A program made the position numbers and the translations under genes. Below the pieces are notes generated by a model that was given only the letters and a program-made list of their open reading frames with translations, was not told where the DNA came from and did not search any database. 64,000 bases of DNA, taken from contig CAVXYY010000002.1 of NCBI GenBank assembly GCA_963766195.1, positions 202,638-266,637 on the forward strand. Direction: 5' to 3'. Source of the stretch: JAHEFT01 sp963766195 (GTDB taxonomy: Bacteria > Pseudomonadota > Gammaproteobacteria > Xanthomonadales > SZUA-36). Shown here piece after piece: positions 56,419 to 64,000 of this stretch; within the stretch, counting starts at the first letter, position 1; every line of letters starts with the position of its first letter.

Positions 56419-58113
56419 TCAACTCATCCTGACGTATCGGCCGGGCGCGTCCTCGATTACCTCAAGCGCGCCGTCGCCGGGAAGCCTGGCCTGTACTTTG
56501 CGTCCGGATTTCCGGTACAGCCACTGGTGCCAGTAAGGCCACCAGGAACCTGCATGACGTTCACTGGCTGCGATCCAATCTTCAACGTTATCAGTTAGTT
56601 CCGGATTAGTATAAAAGTGATACTTGTTCATTTCCGGGGAGTTGATAACCCCCGCGATATGGCCCGATCCGGCCAGCATGAAGGTTATCGGGCCTGAATA
56701 CAGGCGGGTTGCCTTGTACACGGAGCGGTAAGGTGCAATGTGATCATCCTCGCTGGATTGAAGAAAGATCGGAATGGTCACTTTTGACAGGTCCACCGGC
56801 ATGCCATTCAGAATGATTCCACCAGGCTCTGCCAATTTGTTCTTCAGGTACATTTCGCGCAGATAATAACTGTGCATCGCGATCGGCATCCGGGTCGAAT
56901 CATCGTTCCAGTACAGCAGGTCGAAAGCGGCGGGCGGGCGTCCAAGCAGGTAATTATTGATCACGAATGACCAGATCAGGTCATTGGATCGCAGCATGTT
57001 GAAGGTAGCGGACATATTTCTCGAGTCCAGGTACCCGTCCTTCTTCATTTTCTTTTCCAGGCTGTCCAGTTGGTCCTCGTCGATAAAGACCATCAGGTCG
57101 CCGGCTTCGCTGAAGTCCACCTGCGTTGTGAAATAGGTCGCGGAATGAATACGTTTGTCGCCGGTAATGGCCATCTGGGAAAGCGCACAAGCCAGCAAGG
57201 TGCCGCCGATACAGTAGCCGATGGCATTGACCGAATTTTCGCCGGTGGCAGCCTCGATCGCATCGAGTGCGGTGAAAATGCCTTCGTTCAGATAATCCTC
57301 AAACGTCTTTTGCGCAAGCCGCCTGTCGGGATTGACCCAGGAAACGACAAAAACGGTGTAGCCCTGCCCCACAGCCCACCGGATAAAGGAGTTTTTCGGG
57401 CTCAGATCCAGGATATAGAACTTGTTGATCCACGGCGGAAAGATCACCAGTGGCCGTTTGAACACCTTTTCGGTGGTTGGCGAATACTGGATCAACTGCA
57501 TCATTTCGTTCTCGAAAACGACTTTTCCCGGTGATGCCGCGATGTTTTTGCCGATTTCGAACTGACTCTTGTCCACCATGCTGATTTTGAGCTTGCCCTT
57601 GCCGGCCACCAGGTCACTGACCAGGTTTTGCGTGCCCCTGAGCAGGTTCGCGCCCTTGCTATCAATGGTGGCCTGAATGACTTCGGGGTTGCTCAATGCG
57701 AAGTTTGCCGGTGACATGGCGTTCAGGGCCTGGCGCGTGAAAAAATTCAGCTTGTGCTGACTTTTTTTATCCAGGTCCGCGCTGCCAGCGAGGTTAATGA
57801 AGTATCGCGAAGCCAGCAGGTAGCTCTGCTTGAAAACATCGAAGACAAGCTGTTCGCTCCAGGCCGGGTTGCTAAACCGGCGGTCGCCTTTTTCCGGAAC
57901 GATGACCGCCTCGGTATCCAGCCCGCCCAGTTTTTTGGCGCCATAGATCATCAGTTTGAGTTGGTCAGAGGTCAACTGGATGTTCCGGGCCATCAAGTCG
58001 CCCGGGTTACGGATTACCCTCTTGCAGAATTTCCAATAGACCTGGGCCAGGCCCATTTTGTCCAGCCGGGACGGAGAAATCATGCTAATCAGTTTGTCGG
58101 TAATCCAGAACAT
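56419..58113 (-). CDS. phaC: PhaC, class I PHA synthase
   Basis: About 565 residues from ATG 58113. The lipase-like box GYCIGG has the catalytic Cys at residue 301; the Asp is in LQSSEDDHIAPY and the His in GSGHIAGVIN. NPDRRLAQKTFEDYLNEG and the C-terminal WWPYWHQWLYRKSG are class I PhaC features. It polymerises (R)-3-hydroxyacyl-CoA. The stop faces the reductase stop, so two converging transcription units end near 56.41 kb. Confidence 0.92.
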   Translation of the reverse strand: MFWITDKLISMISPSRLDKMGLAQVYWKFCKRVIRNPGDLMARNIQLTSDQLKLMIYGAKKLGGLDTEAVIVPEKGDRRFSNPAWSEQLVFDVFKQSYLLASRYFINLAGSADLDKKSQHKLNFFTRQALNAMSPANFALSNPEVIQATIDSKGANLLRGTQNLVSDLVAGKGKLKISMVDKSQFEIGKNIAASPGKVVFENEMMQLIQYSPTTEKVFKRPLVIFPPWINKFYILDLSPKNSFIRWAVGQGYTVFVVSWVNPDRRLAQKTFEDYLNEGIFTALDAIEAATGENSVNAIGYCIGGTLLACALSQMAITGDKRIHSATYFTTQVDFSEAGDLMVFIDEDQLDSLEKKMKKDGYLDSRNMSATFNMLRSNDLIWSFVINNYLLGRPPAAFDLLYWNDDSTRMPIAMHSYYLREMYLKNKLAEPGGIILNGMPVDLSKVTIPIFLQSSEDDHIAPYRSVYKATRLYSGPITFMLAGSGHIAGVINSPEMNKYHFYTNPELTDNVEDWIAASERHAGSWWPYWHQWLYRKSGRKVQARLPGDGALEVIEDAPGRYVRMS

Positions 58114-58153
58114 AGGCTTCAAATGTACTATCGAATAATGAGCTCTGAACCCC

Positions 58154-58393
58154 CTATCCTTCTTTTGGGTTCCGGGATTTGAACAAGACTTCGTGCTCTT
58201 CCTCCCTCTGGATTTTTTCAAGTTGTTCCAGGCTATAGGTTTCGTCACCAATTCTGAAATTCCGGTAACCCGAAGTAGCGTTTGCTTCCTCAGCCATCCT
58301 AAGCAAGGTCCGCATAACTTCGACTTCTGTCATCCCGCTGTCAATATCAGCCTCCATCATGGAGGTCAGATCGAAAACATTGTCACTCGGCAT
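58154..58393 (-). CDS. Small acidic protein upstream of phaC
   Basis: A 79-residue acidic protein (MPSDNVFDLTSMMEADIDSG), with GGGGA seven bases before the ATG and a stop 40 bases before phaC. It has no signal peptide or membrane segment; the middle looks helical. I do not recognise a family. Its position suggests a PhaC-linked role, such as a regulator of the synthase. Confidence 0.5.
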   Translation of the reverse strand: MPSDNVFDLTSMMEADIDSGMTEVEVMRTLLRMAEEANATSGYRNFRIGDETYSLEQLEKIQREEEHEVLFKSRNPKEG

Positions 58394-58913
58394 TATCTAT
58401 TCCCCAAAAGAAGGTCAACTAGCTATCGTACACCGCCGCTGCTTCATCCACCTAACCAAAGAGAGTTCAAAAGACACTGAAACCATAATTAAAAAAGTCG
58501 GCAAATCAGCACTATTTACGATGGTGAAGATACCCGGATTACCTGGACAGCTGTCGGACTGTTTAAAGCCGAAATTATTTTATATCTTGCTGCCTGCGAC
58601 CATGTCGCCTACGGTGATGCCACTTGCCCTTTGACATTAAGGCAGGCATCCGTCTTCCTTAAATGGCGAAATTCCTGGAAATTCAAACCAGATTGTTGAA
58701 GCACGATGCACTGAAGGCAAAAGAGTACTCGGCAGTGGCTATACGTTATTGAGTGGAGGTGAGTGGATGGTCGAGAGTCTGGGGCCAAGCCCAGACAGTG
58801 GAGGCTACTATCTGGCCGTGACGTCTCTTACTGAAGAACCTCAAGAAGTACTGGGACGGCTATTTGTGCAAGCGTGTCTAAGAAAGGCAATTAATAAGGA
58901 ACTCAAAGTCGTA

Positions 58914-58942
58914 GGGTCGCCACTCTGGCGGCCCTTTTCTTT
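58914..58942 (+). terminator. Rho-independent terminator
   Basis: GGGTCGCC pairs with GGCGGCCC (one GU pair) around ACTCT and is followed by TTTTCTTT. No clear gene ends just before it on the plus strand. Confidence 0.75.
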
Positions 58943-58961
58943 GCCGCAATCAAAAAGCCCC
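58933..58961 (+). repeat. 29-base repeat, copy A
   Basis: CCTTTTCTTTGCCGCA, then ATC, then AAAAAGCCCC. The same unit with one base fewer in the middle (TTA-type join) is found at 61145-61172, in both cases right after a terminator stem. Confidence 0.7.
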
Positions 58962-59057
58962 TATGCGCGGAACCGGGGCCACGGTGCAAGGGGCGAACAC
59001 CTTTGAATTTACCTTGCCTGAATCCCTTGCCCCCGTCTGTAGATACTCTCTTGCGCG

Positions 59058-60053
59058 TCAAGTGATATTTGCGGGATTAAGACTGAAGAACTTTTCTCCA
59101 TTCCATTCCTGGCGGTGATGGAGCATTCCCCATAATGCGTGCAACAGTCTGCGTATCACTGCAGTGATTGCCTGCAACTTGGCTTTTCCGCTTTTGAGAA
59201 GTTTTTCATAGTATGCGGATACGTTCGCATTTCTCCGGATCGCAACCAGCGCAGGCATAAACAGGGCCCTGCGGATTCGTACGTTGCCTTGCTTGGAGAT
59301 GCGGCGTGGGGAGCGTTGCGAAGACCCGGACTCGCAAGGCCGTGGGTCTAAACCCGCATGTGCCACCCACTGCGCAGGAGTCATGTCATCCGGCAATGCA
59401 GATAGTTCAGCCAGTATTTTGGCAGTACTGAGTTCAGCAAAGCCCGGTACACTTTCTACGATTCGCGCATCAGCAGCCAACTGCGGATCATCGTTGACTA
59501 CCTGATAAGCCTCCAACCTAAGCAGCTTCAAGCGCCTCTGGATTTGTGCAATATGTGCCTGGATGTCCTGCTGCACCAAGCGTGTGTGCGCACCAGCTCG
59601 GCGGGCTGCGTGCAAGCGTGACCGCTCACGGATGACTTCCTTATCCAGTTGTGCAAGACGGTGAGTAATACTTTGTAATTGCAGTAGTTACTCACACGGT
59701 GCCGACCAAAGCCGGAACTCCATTCGCAACAAATACTGCAGCAGGCCATCAGCATCAATCGCATCGGTTTTGGCGCGTACCATGTTCGCTTGCGCAAATC
59801 TCCGGGCTGCACAGGGGTTAACTACCATTAGACTAATGCCTGCACATCGGTCCAACGCCAATGCGAGTTGTAAATGGTAAATACCCGTCGCTTCCAGACA
59901 GACCCGGGCCGAAGTTGCCCGGTACAGAGCCCATCGTATGAACTGCCGATGACCTGTCTTGGTGTTTGAGAACTGTTCACGAAGAATGGCACTACCATGC
60001 TGCATGGTGGCATCAAAAACATCGTTGGATACATCGATTCCGACCTGGTTCAT
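59058..60053 (-). pseudogene. IS110-family transposase with an in-frame stop
   Basis: The N-terminal 121 codons hold the DEDD nuclease (GIDVSNDVFDA, LEATGIYHLQL, RAKTDAIDADG). A TAA at 59688-59690 ends this reading. The next part follows in the same frame (LLQLQSITHRLAQLDKEVI), then SVPGFAELSTAKILAEL, WVAHAGLDPRP, a serine region ESGSSQ and QGNVRIRRALFMPALVAIRRN of the C-terminal IS110 domain. Only a codon substitution (for example CAA or GAA to TAA) is needed to break it; no frame change is seen here, unlike other genes of the window. Confidence 0.8.
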
Positions 60054-60548
60054 TGTCTTCTCCCAATTTGCGGATTACATTGAACCCCGGTTCCCCTGAC
60101 CTTCCACATGTGCTTGCATACCTTGCGACACAGACTCGAGGTCTCGGATACTCTCCGGCGTAGGCAACTAAGGCGGGGGAACCACTCTACAGATCAAGGT
60201 CAATGCCTTCAGGAAAATGCGGATTCTCCCCGGGGTCCGAAATCAGCTTAACAGCCGACATCAGACACTCGGGTAAAGGTACAAGGAAATCGGCTCCACA
60301 GTCAGTCAGCAGTATCCGGTTCTACTCAAGATCGTATAACTATTTGATTCGCAGAGCAGAATCAAATAGACAAGCAGGGAATCAACTGCTACTCGTTAAA
60401 GTAAGGGACTACATAAACGACAAAGGATGCACCAGTGTCTGGGGTGTGCGCTATTGAAGCTACGCAGAATCCTCAGGCGAAAACTTGGAAGCCTTCATTT
60501 TAGCGACGAGCGTTTCATCACGCTCTTAAACTTGTGAGGAGGTCAACC
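60054..60548. other. Non-coding stretch upstream of the IS110 transposase
   Basis: This interval lies 5' of the transposase and upstream of the next gene. In IS110-type elements the non-coding end before the recombinase encodes a guide (bridge) RNA in some members; whether one is here cannot be told. A short plus-strand frame at 60203-60457 has no family match and no ribosome site. GAGGAGG before the next gene is at its right end. Confidence 0.4.
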
Positions 60549-61082
60549 ATGTTTATGAAATCAAACATTTCATTTGTATTAGTCGTTTTTGCCTTGGTCT
60601 TTTCGAGCAGTACTTGGGCGGTTCCGCCAGCAATGGGTGACGGTTATTGGTATTTTCAAACCTGCCCCGCTGACGATGTTCAAAATCCCTTATATGATTG
60701 TGGGGATGGCCTAAAAATCTGTGAAGTAGCTGATTTATATTGGAGTTGGAAGGAATTTTACAATAAGAGCGGTGAACCCCAGCGTTACTGGGAACGGCAG
60801 TGGATTGAAGGTGGCTTGTTCGAACAAGGAAATCCTGACAACTTTTTACCCTACATTCCCTTGAGCCTGACGTATGCATATGACTACGTCGCGGATGAAG
60901 CCACTCACACTGGCGTATTTGCGCTGATAAACGTTCCAGGTTATGGACAAATCTTCCACGATGTTGGCCGATTGGTGGTTGAGGGCGGAGATCTTTTCGG
61001 CCCCCGTGTGTTCGAGGCCGGTAAACATCAGTACTTTAATGAGGATTTTGAAGCGGTCTGTGATTACATGAGTGGCGATTGA
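60549..61082 (+). CDS. Secreted protein of unknown function
   Basis: A 177-residue protein with a signal peptide (FVLVVFALVFSSSTWA). The mature part is rich in Tyr, Trp and Asp/Glu and has four or five Cys (FQTCPADD, YDCGDG, ICEVADL, AVCDYM), suggesting disulphides outside the cytoplasm. GAGGAGG lies seven bases before the ATG. I recognise no family. It is followed by its own terminator and sits between an IS element and tRNA-Ser, so it may be acquired. Confidence 0.6.
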   Translation: MFMKSNISFVLVVFALVFSSSTWAVPPAMGDGYWYFQTCPADDVQNPLYDCGDGLKICEVADLYWSWKEFYNKSGEPQRYWERQWIEGGLFEQGNPDNFLPYIPLSLTYAYDYVADEATHTGVFALINVPGYGQIFHDVGRLVVEGGDLFGPRVFEAGKHQYFNEDFEAVCDYMSGD

Positions 61083-61126
61083 GGAGCAGACCTAAGCGTT
61101 CTTAGTATTGTTTTCTTCTAAATACG

Positions 61127-61150
61127 GGCCCGCCACCGTGCGGGCCTTTT
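61127..61150 (+). terminator. Rho-independent terminator after the secreted-protein gene
   Basis: GGCCCGC pairs with GCGGGCC around CACCGT and is followed by TTTTCTTT. It is 44 bases after the stop at 61082. Confidence 0.85.
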
Positions 61151-61172
61151 CTTTGCCGCATTAAAAAGCCCC
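61145..61172 (+). repeat. 28-base repeat, copy B
   Basis: Second copy of the repeat found at 58933-58961. The two share CCTTTTCTTTGCCGCA and AAAAAGCCCC and flank the IS110 element and the secreted-protein gene. Confidence 0.7.
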
Positions 61173-61203
61173 GAATTTATATGTATGTAACATTGTGTAT
61201 AAT

Positions 61204-61229
61204 GAAAAAAGCCCTTTCAAAGAAGGGCT
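61204..61229 (-). terminator. Terminator of tRNA-Ser
   Basis: On the minus strand AGCCCTT pairs with AAGGGCT around a six-base loop and is followed by T5-6. It is 28 bases beyond the tRNA 3' end. The plus strand has a weaker T-stretch too. Confidence 0.75.
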
Positions 61230-61256
61230 TTATTTTCAATTACTTACAACATATAT

Positions 61257-61346
<90 letters not shown>

Positions 61347-61496
61347 GTTCAATGCAGATATTACCCGCATATTTTAACGCATGTGTTTCGTCGTTGTCCG
61401 GATGGATTATCGGCAGACTTGACCACGACCCGGGAATTTTCGATAGTAGAACGAAGACCAATCGGAGCGAACCGGCTCCGGCATCCGGGGTGAAGC

Positions 61497-61865
61497 ATGA
61501 AACGGTTTATCATTATCACGGCACTGCTGCTCACCGCGGCCCAGGCCGATGCGGCGTTTTACGGCAGCGACTACCTGAAGCGACTACTCGACAGTTGCAA
61601 TGCACTGCCGGAAACTTTTGACGCCAGTCCCGAGAACTTCGACAAGGTCAAGGACTGCGGGTTGAGCACGGGTTACATACTCGGGGTTTTTGATTCTCTG
61701 GATGTACTTGCAGACCGGTCGATGTGCTTCCCCGGAACCGTGCAATCCGAGCAGGTAGTTGATGCGGTTGATACCTGGCTGAAAAACCACCCGGAACGGA
61801 TCCACCAGGCAGCCAGCAAGTCAGTCAGTCAGGCCATTGTTGAGACCTGGTCCTGCGCCAGGTAG
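61497..61865 (+). CDS. Rap1a/Tai-like immunity protein, orphan
   Basis: A 122-residue exported protein: signal peptide MKRFIIITALLLTAAQADA, then a helical domain with cysteines in RLLDSCNALP, VKDCGLSTGYILGVFDSLD, DRSMCFPG and ETWSCAR. The GYILG segment and Cys spacing fit the Rap1a/Tai family, which bind T6SS amidase effectors in the periplasm. No T6SS gene or effector is seen nearby, so the role may be protection from neighbours or something else. Confidence 0.6.
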   Translation: MKRFIIITALLLTAAQADAAFYGSDYLKRLLDSCNALPETFDASPENFDKVKDCGLSTGYILGVFDSLDVLADRSMCFPGTVQSEQVVDAVDTWLKNHPERIHQAASKSVSQAIVETWSCAR

Positions 61866-61880
61866 AACATTCCGACAGGA

Positions 61881-62162
61881 TTATTCCGGTTCGATGACTT
61901 CTACCTCGGTGACAATTTCCACGCACTTTTCTTTTTCCAGCAGGATTCGTTCCTTTGTTTCCTTGTGGATGCAAAAACACTCGTCGTTTTTAATTTCGAA
62001 TATGCAGAAGTCATTCTCACCCAGCGGCGTCCCTGTTTCTCCATAATCCGGCTCCTGCTGCTCTTCAAGGATCTGCTCAGCAGGATCGGCCAATTCAAAG
62101 GTGGCAGCAGCCAGGCCCGCCTGCAGGCCAAGCAGGATAATCAATACAAGACGTTTCATCAT
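61881..62162 (-). CDS. Small exported acidic protein
   Basis: About 93 residues from ATG 62162 (a second ATG follows at once), with GGAAG seven bases upstream. A signal peptide ends near GLAAA. The mature part is acidic with one Cys cluster (DFCIFEIKNDECFCIHKETKE) and a second (KCVEIVTE). It converges on the Rap1a-like gene. No family recognised. Confidence 0.5.
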   Translation of the reverse strand: MMKRLVLIILLGLQAGLAAATFELADPAEQILEEQQEPDYGETGTPLGENDFCIFEIKNDECFCIHKETKERILLEKEKCVEIVTEVEVIEPE

Positions 62163-62262
62163 GTTGAACTTCCGCTCATGGGTTTCTATCAAGCATACAA
62201 CGCTGTAGCGCGATTGATAAGCCTCGCGTGCGGCACAGCGCAACCCGCGCACTGCCAGCATC

Positions 62263-64000
62263 CTATGCCTGGCTGCCCTCCCCGTCGATTTCAGCCAGCA
62301 TTTCCCTGAACTCCGGCTGATCCCGGATGGAGTCGTAAAACGGCAGGTAAGGTTCCAGAAACGGGGTTACATGGCTCGGCTCAATGAGCCCGTCCCGAAT
62401 GCATTTTACCGCGGCCTGAGTTGCCGCGATCATGCCGAGAACCCGGCATGCTTCATGCCTGAATTCGTTACGGTCGGCCCAGTCAAATTGTTCCGGCCCA
62501 AGCCAGAGTTTTATCAACTGCCCGGACTCTTCGACATTCCCCTGGGCACCCGCCAGCAGCGCCAATCCCAGATTCGACGGGCTCCAACTGGCATTGCCCG
62601 AGTCATCCCGTTGTTTTTCCAATTTCCGTTCCCATCGCGACAAGTCCTCTGACAGGGACTTGACGTCATTCATTAACCAGTACGTCATGACTTGACGCCA
62701 TTCCGTGTACGAAAGGCCGACCACGTCAAATCCTTCACCAGTCGGGGTCAACGAGCCCAGTGCGGCCGGGTAATTCCGGTTTGCTATATAGGCTTCCCAA
62801 CCGCAGTCCGGCTGTGAATGGCGCTGACACAACTCCTCCATGGATTCCTGTAAGCGCTGGTCATCGCGGTCATCACGAAAAAGAAGGACGTTCGCAGTTT
62901 CGTCCAGGTGGAAACTGCTCAGTGGATAAGCCGTGATTTCGGCCCAGGCTTCGTCGTATCGATGCATGATGAACAGGCCATGCACCAGGAACTCTTCCCA
63001 CTTCGGATTTCGAGGATCCAATTTTTGCAACTCTTTCTTTGATAACAAGCTGGCTTCGGAATCTCCCTGGCGACGCTCGATCCAGGTTCTCATTTCAAGG
63101 GCCTGCATGTCGCCCGGGATTATCGTCAGCGCCTGGGAAATGATGTCGTGAGCCCGGTCGTAGTCCTGCAAGGTATAGTAAATATAAGCGGCCAGACCCA
63201 TCAGGTAGTCGGCCGACCCGGGCGCAACGGCCTGGAGGTTCTGCAGGGCCTGCTCCGTTCTCCGGGTCAGATCCGGATCGTCACGCCGAAAATTTTGAAA
63301 CGCCAATGCATTGACCAACTGAGCCCAGGCGCGGGCGAATTTCGGGTCGAGTTCCACCGCCTCTTCAAGAGCCTGTGCATATTCGGGGCTGCTCAGCGCC
63401 GCGTTATCGGCGTCCCGCATGTCCATCGCCCTGTGATAGGCCCGGTAGGCGGCCATGTTCTCGGTTGGGATCAGGGCCAACTGCAGGGTGTCCTGGGCAG
63501 TCAGGGTGGTGTTCAGTTCCTGCGCGATCGCTTGCGCGATTTCGCTCTGCACGTCGAAAATATTCGCCGGTAACAATTCACGGTCGTAGCTCTCGGCCCA
63601 CAGGTGTTCGTCGGTTCGCGCGTCGATCAACTGCGCGTTGATGCGAATCCGCTCAGCGGCGATTTGCACGCTGCCCTCCAGGATGGCATCAGCCCCCAGC
63701 TCCTTGCCGATCCTGCGGATGTTGTGCTCGGTGTTCCGGTATTCCTTCACCGAGGTACCCGAGATCACACGTATCGACTGCAGCTTGGCCAGTTGGGTCA
63801 GGAGATCATTGTGTATGCCATTGGCGAAGAACTCGTTGTCTCCATCTCCCCGGCTCTCGGAGGTGAAAGGCAATACCGCCACCATGGGCGGTCCTGCGCC
63901 CCGCGGCCCCAGGACTTCTTCGTGTGTACCAGCGAATTTACCCGCAACTGTGTAGAGAAATAACGACAAAGACCAACCGAACCAAGTAGAGGGCAACACC
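62263..64000 (-). CDS. CadC/TolB-like TPR protein, N-terminus outside window
   Basis: The visible part begins with a membrane helix, then a FlgO/TolB-like domain (MVAVLPFTSE, FFANGIHNDLLTQLAKLQSIRVISGTSV, ADAILEGSVQ, HLWAESYDREL), followed by TPR-type helices with several W-x-x-L-x-x-A and A-x-x-L-D-P patterns (FARAWAQLVNALAF, LQKLDPRNPKWEEFL). A CadC-type winged-helix DNA-binding part normally precedes such a helix and would lie beyond 64000. Likely a membrane-bound transcription regulator or adenylate-cyclase-like sensor; the N-terminus is needed to decide. Confidence 0.6.
   Translation of the reverse strand, partial: VLPSTWFGWSLSLFLYTVAGKFAGTHEEVLGPRGAGPPMVAVLPFTSESRGDGDNEFFANGIHNDLLTQLAKLQSIRVISGTSVKEYRNTEHNIRRIGKELGADAILEGSVQIAAERIRINAQLIDARTDEHLWAESYDRELLPANIFDVQSEIAQAIAQELNTTLTAQDTLQLALIPTENMAAYRAYHRAMDMRDADNAALSSPEYAQALEEAVELDPKFARAWAQLVNALAFQNFRRDDPDLTRRTEQALQNLQAVAPGSADYLMGLAAYIYYTLQDYDRAHDIISQALTIIPGDMQALEMRTWIERRQGDSEASLLSKKELQKLDPRNPKWEEFLVHGLFIMHRYDEAWAEITAYPLSSFHLDETANVLLFRDDRDDQRLQESMEELCQRHSQPDCGWEAYIANRNYPAALGSLTPTGEGFDVVGLSYTEWRQVMTYWLMNDVKSLSEDLSRWERKLEKQRDDSGNASWSPSNLGLALLAGAQGNVEESGQLIKLWLGPEQFDWADRNEFRHEACRVLGMIAATQAAVKCIRDGLIEPSHVTPFLEPYLPFYDSIRDQPEFREMLAEIDGEGSQA

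Larger units (their letters stand above)
58394..59057. other. Gene-poor stretch between phaC operon and IS110
   Basis: No gene can be supported. An 85-codon plus-strand frame at 58749-59006 reads through a terminator hairpin and lacks a family match. The stretch holds the terminator at 58914 and one copy of a 29-base repeat. The left border of the IS element must lie near the right end. Confidence 0.5.

Noticed and set aside
58749..59006. 85-codon plus-strand frame near the left side of the IS
   Set aside because: It reads through a terminator stem, has no family pattern and the first codons lack a convincing ribosome site.
60203..60457. 84-codon plus-strand frame upstream of the secreted-protein gene
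   Set aside because: No ribosome site and low-complexity basic residues; probably non-coding.

Overview
This window looks like the chromosome of a gammaproteobacterium. Evidence includes the divergent rluC/rne pair, an sdhC-sdhD-sdhA-sdhB-sdhE-ygfX block, an msbA-lpxK-kdsB lipid A/Kdo block, single lolD and lolC genes, a cbb3 oxidase operon and a HiPIP gene. HiPIP together with cbb3 oxidase and PHB metabolism suggests an aerobic or microaerobic environmental relative of the Chromatiales/Woeseiales type; this placement is inference.

Layout. At 1-11.7 kb, minus strand, there is an iron-responsive porin with a partial FMN-binding protein, an alpha/beta hydrolase, an unrecognised Cys-rich protein, arginase, two tandem LssY_C-domain lipoproteins, an MscS channel, an AI-2E-family permease, an MFS transporter and an outer-membrane barrel. 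At 11.7-20.7 kb, minus strand, is a full cbb3 oxidase locus (ccoN-O-Q-P, a small membrane protein, ccoG-H-I-S, a SafE-like protein) led by a HiPIP gene. At 20.7-23 kb are a degenerate receiver protein, a FixJ-type regulator and a FixL-like kinase without the haem histidine. At 23-28 kb is the succinate dehydrogenase block with assembly and toxin-like partners, divergent from ygfZ. At 28-42.5 kb is a dense minus-strand housekeeping run: a methyltransferase, ispG, pgsA, uvrC, kdsB, lpxK, msbA, exbD, exbB, comEC, lolD, lolC and rluC. rne follows on the plus strand behind a long leader, and a UvrY/GacA-type regulator converges on it.

The 46-58 kb part is a lipid/polyester module. It has an MFS transporter, a TonB-dependent receptor, and a divergent tightly overlapped operon (tetR, a ketoacyl synthase III-like gene, an acyl-CoA ligase, an alpha/beta hydrolase, a secreted PHB depolymerase, a phasin and an SDR reductase), with PHA synthase converging on it. 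The 58.4-62.2 kb stretch is accessory: an IS110-type transposase with an internal stop, a secreted protein of unknown function, twin terminators, tRNA-Ser(CGA), an orphan Rap1a/Tai-like immunity protein and a small exported protein. A CadC/TolB-like TPR protein runs off the right edge.

A quality point matters for every reader. Many conserved genes (ccoI, ccoH, ccoS, fixJ, sdhA, pgsA, uvrC, kdsB, comEC and others) are broken by small shifts. In most of the cases I worked through, removing one base from a short run of identical bases restores the family sequence. I therefore treat these genes as intact genes with sequence errors. I also treat two apparent fusions (ccoI-ccoS-safE and hydrolase-depolymerase) as artefacts of the same kind.
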